Assembly (NCBI GenBank): GCA_021635425.1
Contig: JAJWOJ010000014.1
Coordinates: forward strand, 8,150 to 15,970
Reading direction: 5' to 3'
Length of the DNA stretch: 7,821 nt
Source: Clostridiales bacterium
GTDB lineage: Bacteria > Bacillota > Clostridia > Christensenellales > Borkfalkiaceae
This document shows, in pieces, positions 4,863-7,821 of this stretch. A program made the position numbers and the translations under genes. The stretch's first letter is position 1; each line of letters starts with the position of its first letter. The notes under the pieces were generated by a model that saw only the letters and a list, made by a program, of their open reading frames with translations, was not told the DNA's origin and ran no database searches.

Positions 4863-7821
4863 GTAAAAACCAAACAGAAAGGCATAGCAAAGTGGCTGTG
4901 TCTTGCCGTATTCGCACTCTGTATCAGTCTGTGCTTGGCAATGGCGACGACAAACACGGCGTATGCGGCGACAACGCCGAAATATACCTTGGCGTATGAC
5001 TATACGCACTATTACAACTATAACACATCTAAATCGGCTGACGGTTCGGGAACGGGCGTATTGTCTGCGAGCGTCAAAGGCGACAACGGAAATATGACGA
5101 CCGTAAAATTCTATATTTACGGTTCTTCCGCTTCGGGTACGGCGAATCTATCCAAAGGCGGAGCGATAGCAAGCAACTCGCTTACAATTACGCTTGACGC
5201 GTCGATACAAGGTTATTCGATGAGCGTAACGAACAGTTCGGGAACAACCGTAGGTTCTCAGTCGGGGAAGAATTATACGCTATCGAATTTGTCGGACGGT
5301 ACATATAATTTTACCTGTTCTCTGAGGGGCGCAGGATGGAATCCGAACGCGCGAGCATACGCTTGGTACAGTATGGACGTTTCGTCCTCATTTGTCGTAG
5401 ATACTACGGCTCCGACAATCAACGGCGCATCGACTTCTTCTACCGGGAAATACACAAGTGCTTCCACATATATTTCCATTTCCGATTCAGGGAGCGGTGC
5501 GGAAGCGCTTTATATGAAAGCGCCGGGCAGCAGTTACTATTCAAACGTCGGCACTTCCACAACGGTTTCATCGACTGCAACAAACGGGTTGTACTATTTC
5601 TACGCCAAGGATAAAGCGGGCAATACTTCAAGTACATATTATTTGTATCTCGACACGTCAAAACCCACGGGAACGATAAAGAACAGTAGCGGTACGGCAA
5701 TATCGGGTTACACAAACGGCGCGTTTTCCTATACGGCAACGGATACGGGGAGCGGGGTGAGTTATCTGCAATATAAAAAACCGGGCAGTTCTTCGTGGTT
5801 GTCCTATACTTCGGGGACAACGATTGCTTCAACCGCAACGAACGGACAGTATCAGTTCAGAGCGGTAGATAAAGCGGGGAACACTTCGGATACTCAAACG
5901 ATCTACCTTGATTCCGCCGCGCCTACGGGAACAATAAAAAACAGTAGCGGTACGGCAATATCGGGTTACACCAACGGCGCGTTTTCCTATACGGCAACGG
6001 ATACGGGGAGCGGAGTGAGTTACCTGCAATATAAAACGCCGGGCAGTTCTTCTTGGACGACTTATTCTTCGGGTACAACCATTTCCGCAAGCGCGACGAA
6101 CGGTTTATATCAGTTCAGAGCCGTGGACAAAGCAGGAAACACTTCTGCGGTGAGTTCGATTTATCTCGATACGGCGATTCCAACGGGGAAGATTACTGAC
6201 AGCAACGGAACGACGATTACGACTACGACCAATAAAGCGTTCAAATATACGGCAAGCGACGTGTTGAGCGAAATCGCTTATATGCAGTACAAGAAGCCGA
6301 ACAGTACGGTATGGGAAACTTATACCGCAGGTACGCTGATTCAGACCACGGATACAAACGGCATTTACCGTTTTCGAGCGTTTGATAATGCGGGAAACGA
6401 ATCCGAAACGGTTATGATTTGTCTTGACACCGTAAAGCCGACGGGAACGCTTTACGGCGGAACTTCGACGGTCGCAAGCGGCGGAAAAACCAATGCGAAC
6501 TACGTTAAGTTTGTGCCGAGCGATTCGATTTCGGGAATCAAGAGCATTTACGTTCAAACTCCTTCATCGTCGGGCTACGAATCCTACACGAGCGGAAGTC
6601 AACTCGCAGAAGAAGGTGCGTACAGTTTCTATTGTACGGACGGCGCGGGAAATTTCTCAATGATTTACACGATTATTCTCGACAAGTCCGCGCCGATTAT
6701 CGGGTGTTTGCAGACGGAGTTTTATTCGACTTACGGACTCGGCTTTACGGTATCGGCAAGCGATGACAGCGGAAGCGTAATGCTGTATTACAAAACGCCG
6801 TCAAGCAGCAGTTACGTACTCGCCGGAACGTCGTCCTATTCGACAACACTTGAAAGTGAAAACGGAAAGTATTATTTCTACGCCGTTGACGATTTGGGAA
6901 ACAGAAGTCAGACCTATTGGATTGACCTTCAAATCGTGTATCCCGATCCGACGGTAGAACATTCGGGAACGGACAATTCCGTCTATATCACTTGGACGAA
7001 CGGCAAAACGGCAACGCTGAACGGGAACGATTATACCAAAGGAACTTGGATCAAGACGGAAGGCGGTTACACCGTAACGGTGACGAACGAATACGGACTG
7101 TCCACGACAAAGACGTTTTCTATTACGCACAATTACGTTGTTACAAAAATCGTTGAGCCGACCTGCACGACAAAGGGCTATTCGGTTTTCAAGTGTACGA
7201 GTTGCGGCGACGAACATGAGGGCAACGTAAAACTTGCGTTAGGGCATAATTACGACGTCGAAACGGTAGAAGCGACCTGTACGACTTACGGTTGTATCAA
7301 GCACACCTGTCTGAATTGTGGAGATACTTACGAAACGGACGTTCGGACGGCGCTCGGTCACAAATATACCGAAACGACAAAGGAAGCGACCTGTACGGAG
7401 AACGGCGGACAGCTGCATACCTGTACCGTTTGCGGATACGAATATCTGACCGATACGGTAAAAGCGACAGGTCACGATTATGCTACAAGCGTCGTAAGAG
7501 AACCGCATTGTGAAACGGAGGGAGAACGAATTTTCCATTGCGCTAAGTGCGGCGATGAATACTATACGGAAATCCCGGCTACGGGGCATAACTTTGAACT
7601 CACGGAATCGACCGTTGTGGACGGAGAAAACATCCGTACTTACGTCTGCACGAATTGCGGAGCGATTACCAAGCAGAATATGGGCGAACAGTACGAAAAG
7701 GTATCTTCCTATGTGGAGTATCTGTTTGAACAGTACCAGCCTTATATGTGGTGGGTGCTTTTGGCGACCGCAGGCGTTTGGAGCGTCGTGATGGGCGTAT
7801 TCTTCGGTATTGCGGCAAAGA
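4860..7821 (+). CDS. Giant surface protein with Ig-like and Cys-rich repeats, running off the window
   Basis: 987 codons are open to the end of the window; the C-terminus is missing. Residues 1-36 are a Sec signal peptide: Lys-rich head, hydrophobic core (about 12-29) and a cleavage site after A-Y-A. Residues 37-185 form a Tyr-rich, then Ser/Thr/Gly-rich N-terminal domain. Residues 186-697 are six Ig-like repeats, 698-756 another beta-rich segment, and 757-942 five Cys-rich repeats. A short stalk leads to a transmembrane helix (about 963-985) whose GVFFGI resembles GAYIGI in the first C-terminal helix of the 281-aa protein encoded at 153-998. Repeats with AGN and LDT-x-PTG edges are typical of extended, adhesin-like stalks. 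No LPXTG is seen, though the missing end could differ. The start is GTG with a strong ribosome binding site. Position after virB4 suggests a surface contact or mating-aggregation role in conjugation; that is inference, and no enzymatic domain is visible. Confidence 0.85.
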   Translation, partial: MVKTKQKGIAKWLCLAVFALCISLCLAMATTNTAYAATTPKYTLAYDYTHYYNYNTSKSADGSGTGVLSASVKGDNGNMTTVKFYIYGSSASGTANLSKGGAIASNSLTITLDASIQGYSMSVTNSSGTTVGSQSGKNYTLSNLSDGTYNFTCSLRGAGWNPNARAYAWYSMDVSSSFVVDTTAPTINGASTSSTGKYTSASTYISISDSGSGAEALYMKAPGSSYYSNVGTSTTVSSTATNGLYYFYAKDKAGNTSSTYYLYLDTSKPTGTIKNSSGTAISGYTNGAFSYTATDTGSGVSYLQYKKPGSSSWLSYTSGTTIASTATNGQYQFRAVDKAGNTSDTQTIYLDSAAPTGTIKNSSGTAISGYTNGAFSYTATDTGSGVSYLQYKTPGSSSWTTYSSGTTISASATNGLYQFRAVDKAGNTSAVSSIYLDTAIPTGKITDSNGTTITTTTNKAFKYTASDVLSEIAYMQYKKPNSTVWETYTAGTLIQTTDTNGIYRFRAFDNAGNESETVMICLDTVKPTGTLYGGTSTVASGGKTNANYVKFVPSDSISGIKSIYVQTPSSSGYESYTSGSQLAEEGAYSFYCTDGAGNFSMIYTIILDKSAPIIGCLQTEFYSTYGLGFTVSASDDSGSVMLYYKTPSSSSYVLAGTSSYSTTLESENGKYYFYAVDDLGNRSQTYWIDLQIVYPDPTVEHSGTDNSVYITWTNGKTATLNGNDYTKGTWIKTEGGYTVTVTNEYGLSTTKTFSITHNYVVTKIVEPTCTTKGYSVFKCTSCGDEHEGNVKLALGHNYDVETVEATCTTYGCIKHTCLNCGDTYETDVRTALGHKYTETTKEATCTENGGQLHTCTVCGYEYLTDTVKATGHDYATSVVREPHCETEGERIFHCAKCGDEYYTEIPATGHNFELTESTVVDGENIRTYVCTNCGAITKQNMGEQYEKVSSYVEYLFEQYQPYMWWVLLATAGVWSVVMGVFFGIAAK
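5415..6950 (+). repeat. Six tandem Ig-like repeats (84-86 codons each) within the surface protein
   Basis: Taking the Thr after the conserved Pro as the phase point, units start at 5415, 5667, 5925, 6183, 6441 and 6696 and end at 6950. Periods are 252, 258, 258, 258, 255 and 255 nt. Each unit runs PTG-x-I/L, a variable strand, TN-x-AF-x-YTA-x-D, SG-x-x-x-x-QYK-P, SGT, NG-x-Y-x-F-x-A-x-D-x-AGN, then I/YLDT. This is the pattern of bacterial Ig-like beta-sandwich modules with an AGN turn before the last strand. Units 2 and 3 are closest; units 5 and 6 are the most diverged (for example DDLGN replaces D-x-AGN in unit 6). They probably form a rigid stalk projecting from the cell. The exact Pfam-type family cannot be assigned by eye. 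Confidence 0.88.
7128..7685 (+). repeat. Five tandem Cys-rich repeats (about 38 codons) near the membrane end of the surface protein
   Basis: Units start at the His codon of a GH-x-Y/F-like motif at 7128, 7245, 7359, 7473 and 7587, with periods 117, 114, 114 and 114 nt. Each carries a Thr/Glu-rich stretch, a first Cys (as in ATCT or EPTC), then about 10 residues later C-x-x-CG, and closes with A-L/T-GH. Units 1-4 have all three cysteines. Unit 5 lacks the first and keeps only C-x-x-CG. This repeat is familiar from large surface proteins of gut clostridia, but I know of no settled function. The paired cysteines could bind zinc or form disulfides outside the cell. They sit between the Ig stalk and the membrane helix. 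Function is not assigned. Confidence 0.82.

Noticed and set aside
4941..4943. ATG as alternative start of the surface protein
   Set aside because: It would remove the Lys-rich head and most of the hydrophobic core of the signal peptide, and no good Shine-Dalgarno sits at proper spacing before it, unlike the GTG at 4860.
6105..6557. Antisense reading frame of 150 codons opposite the Ig-like repeats
   Set aside because: It falls inside the long GTG-started surface-protein frame, whose signal peptide and regular repeats are far stronger evidence. The Arg/Ser/Val-rich translation looks like a shadow.
5415..6950. Regular repeats as a possible CRISPR array or minisatellite
   Set aside because: The 252-258-nt period is in frame, divergent between units, and encodes a coherent Ig-like domain pattern; there are no short identical repeats with unique spacers.

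Overview
The window looks like part of the type IV secretion (mating-pair formation) block of an integrative conjugative element or conjugative plasmid from a Gram-positive bacterium of the Bacillota, probably an anaerobic clostridial or gut lineage. The evidence is strong purine-rich (AGGAGG-type) ribosome binding sites, signal peptides followed by Gram-positive-style ectodomains, and a gene order and protein types that recall the pilin / polytopic membrane protein / VirB4 ATPase trio (the Mbov_0395-0396-0397 families) of Firmicutes and mycoplasma ICEs. TGA is used as a stop and TGG encodes Trp, so the host is not a Mycoplasma. Family names are from memory of conserved features; no search was run. 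I see no integrase, relaxase or coupling protein, so the type and boundaries of the element are unknown.

Layout, all on the + strand. Positions 1-74 are the 3' end of a small VirB2/pilin-like gene. Positions 75-152 are a spacer with a GC-rich hairpin that looks like a terminator or attenuator. Positions 153-998 encode a 281-aa secreted or membrane protein with an N-terminal signal, a beta-rich ectodomain and a C-terminal two-helix hairpin paralogous to the upstream gene. Positions 1009-2211 encode a 400-aa polytopic VirB6/TrbL-like channel protein. Positions 2208-4859 encode an 883-aa VirB4 ATPase with an N-terminal PrgI/VirB3-like membrane hairpin. Position 4860 to the end of the window is a GTG-initiated gene for a very large surface protein (987 codons seen, stop not reached): signal peptide, N-terminal domain, six tandem Ig-like repeats of 84-86 aa, a further beta-rich segment, five Cys-rich repeats of about 38 aa, and then a transmembrane helix as the window ends.

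The genes from 153 onward are tightly packed (10-nt gap, 4-nt overlap, then 0-nt gap), so they are probably one translationally coupled operon. VirB4 would power assembly and transfer, the VirB6-like protein would form the inner channel, and the pilin-like proteins and the large Ig-repeat protein would face outward and contact other cells.

The most interesting observation is that the first gene, the 281-aa protein and (as far as the window shows) the giant surface protein seem to end in the same VirB2-like membrane hairpin with different ectodomains in front of it. This suggests a modular set of pilin-anchored extracellular proteins built into a conjugation machine. There is no stretch of more than 300 bases without a gene.
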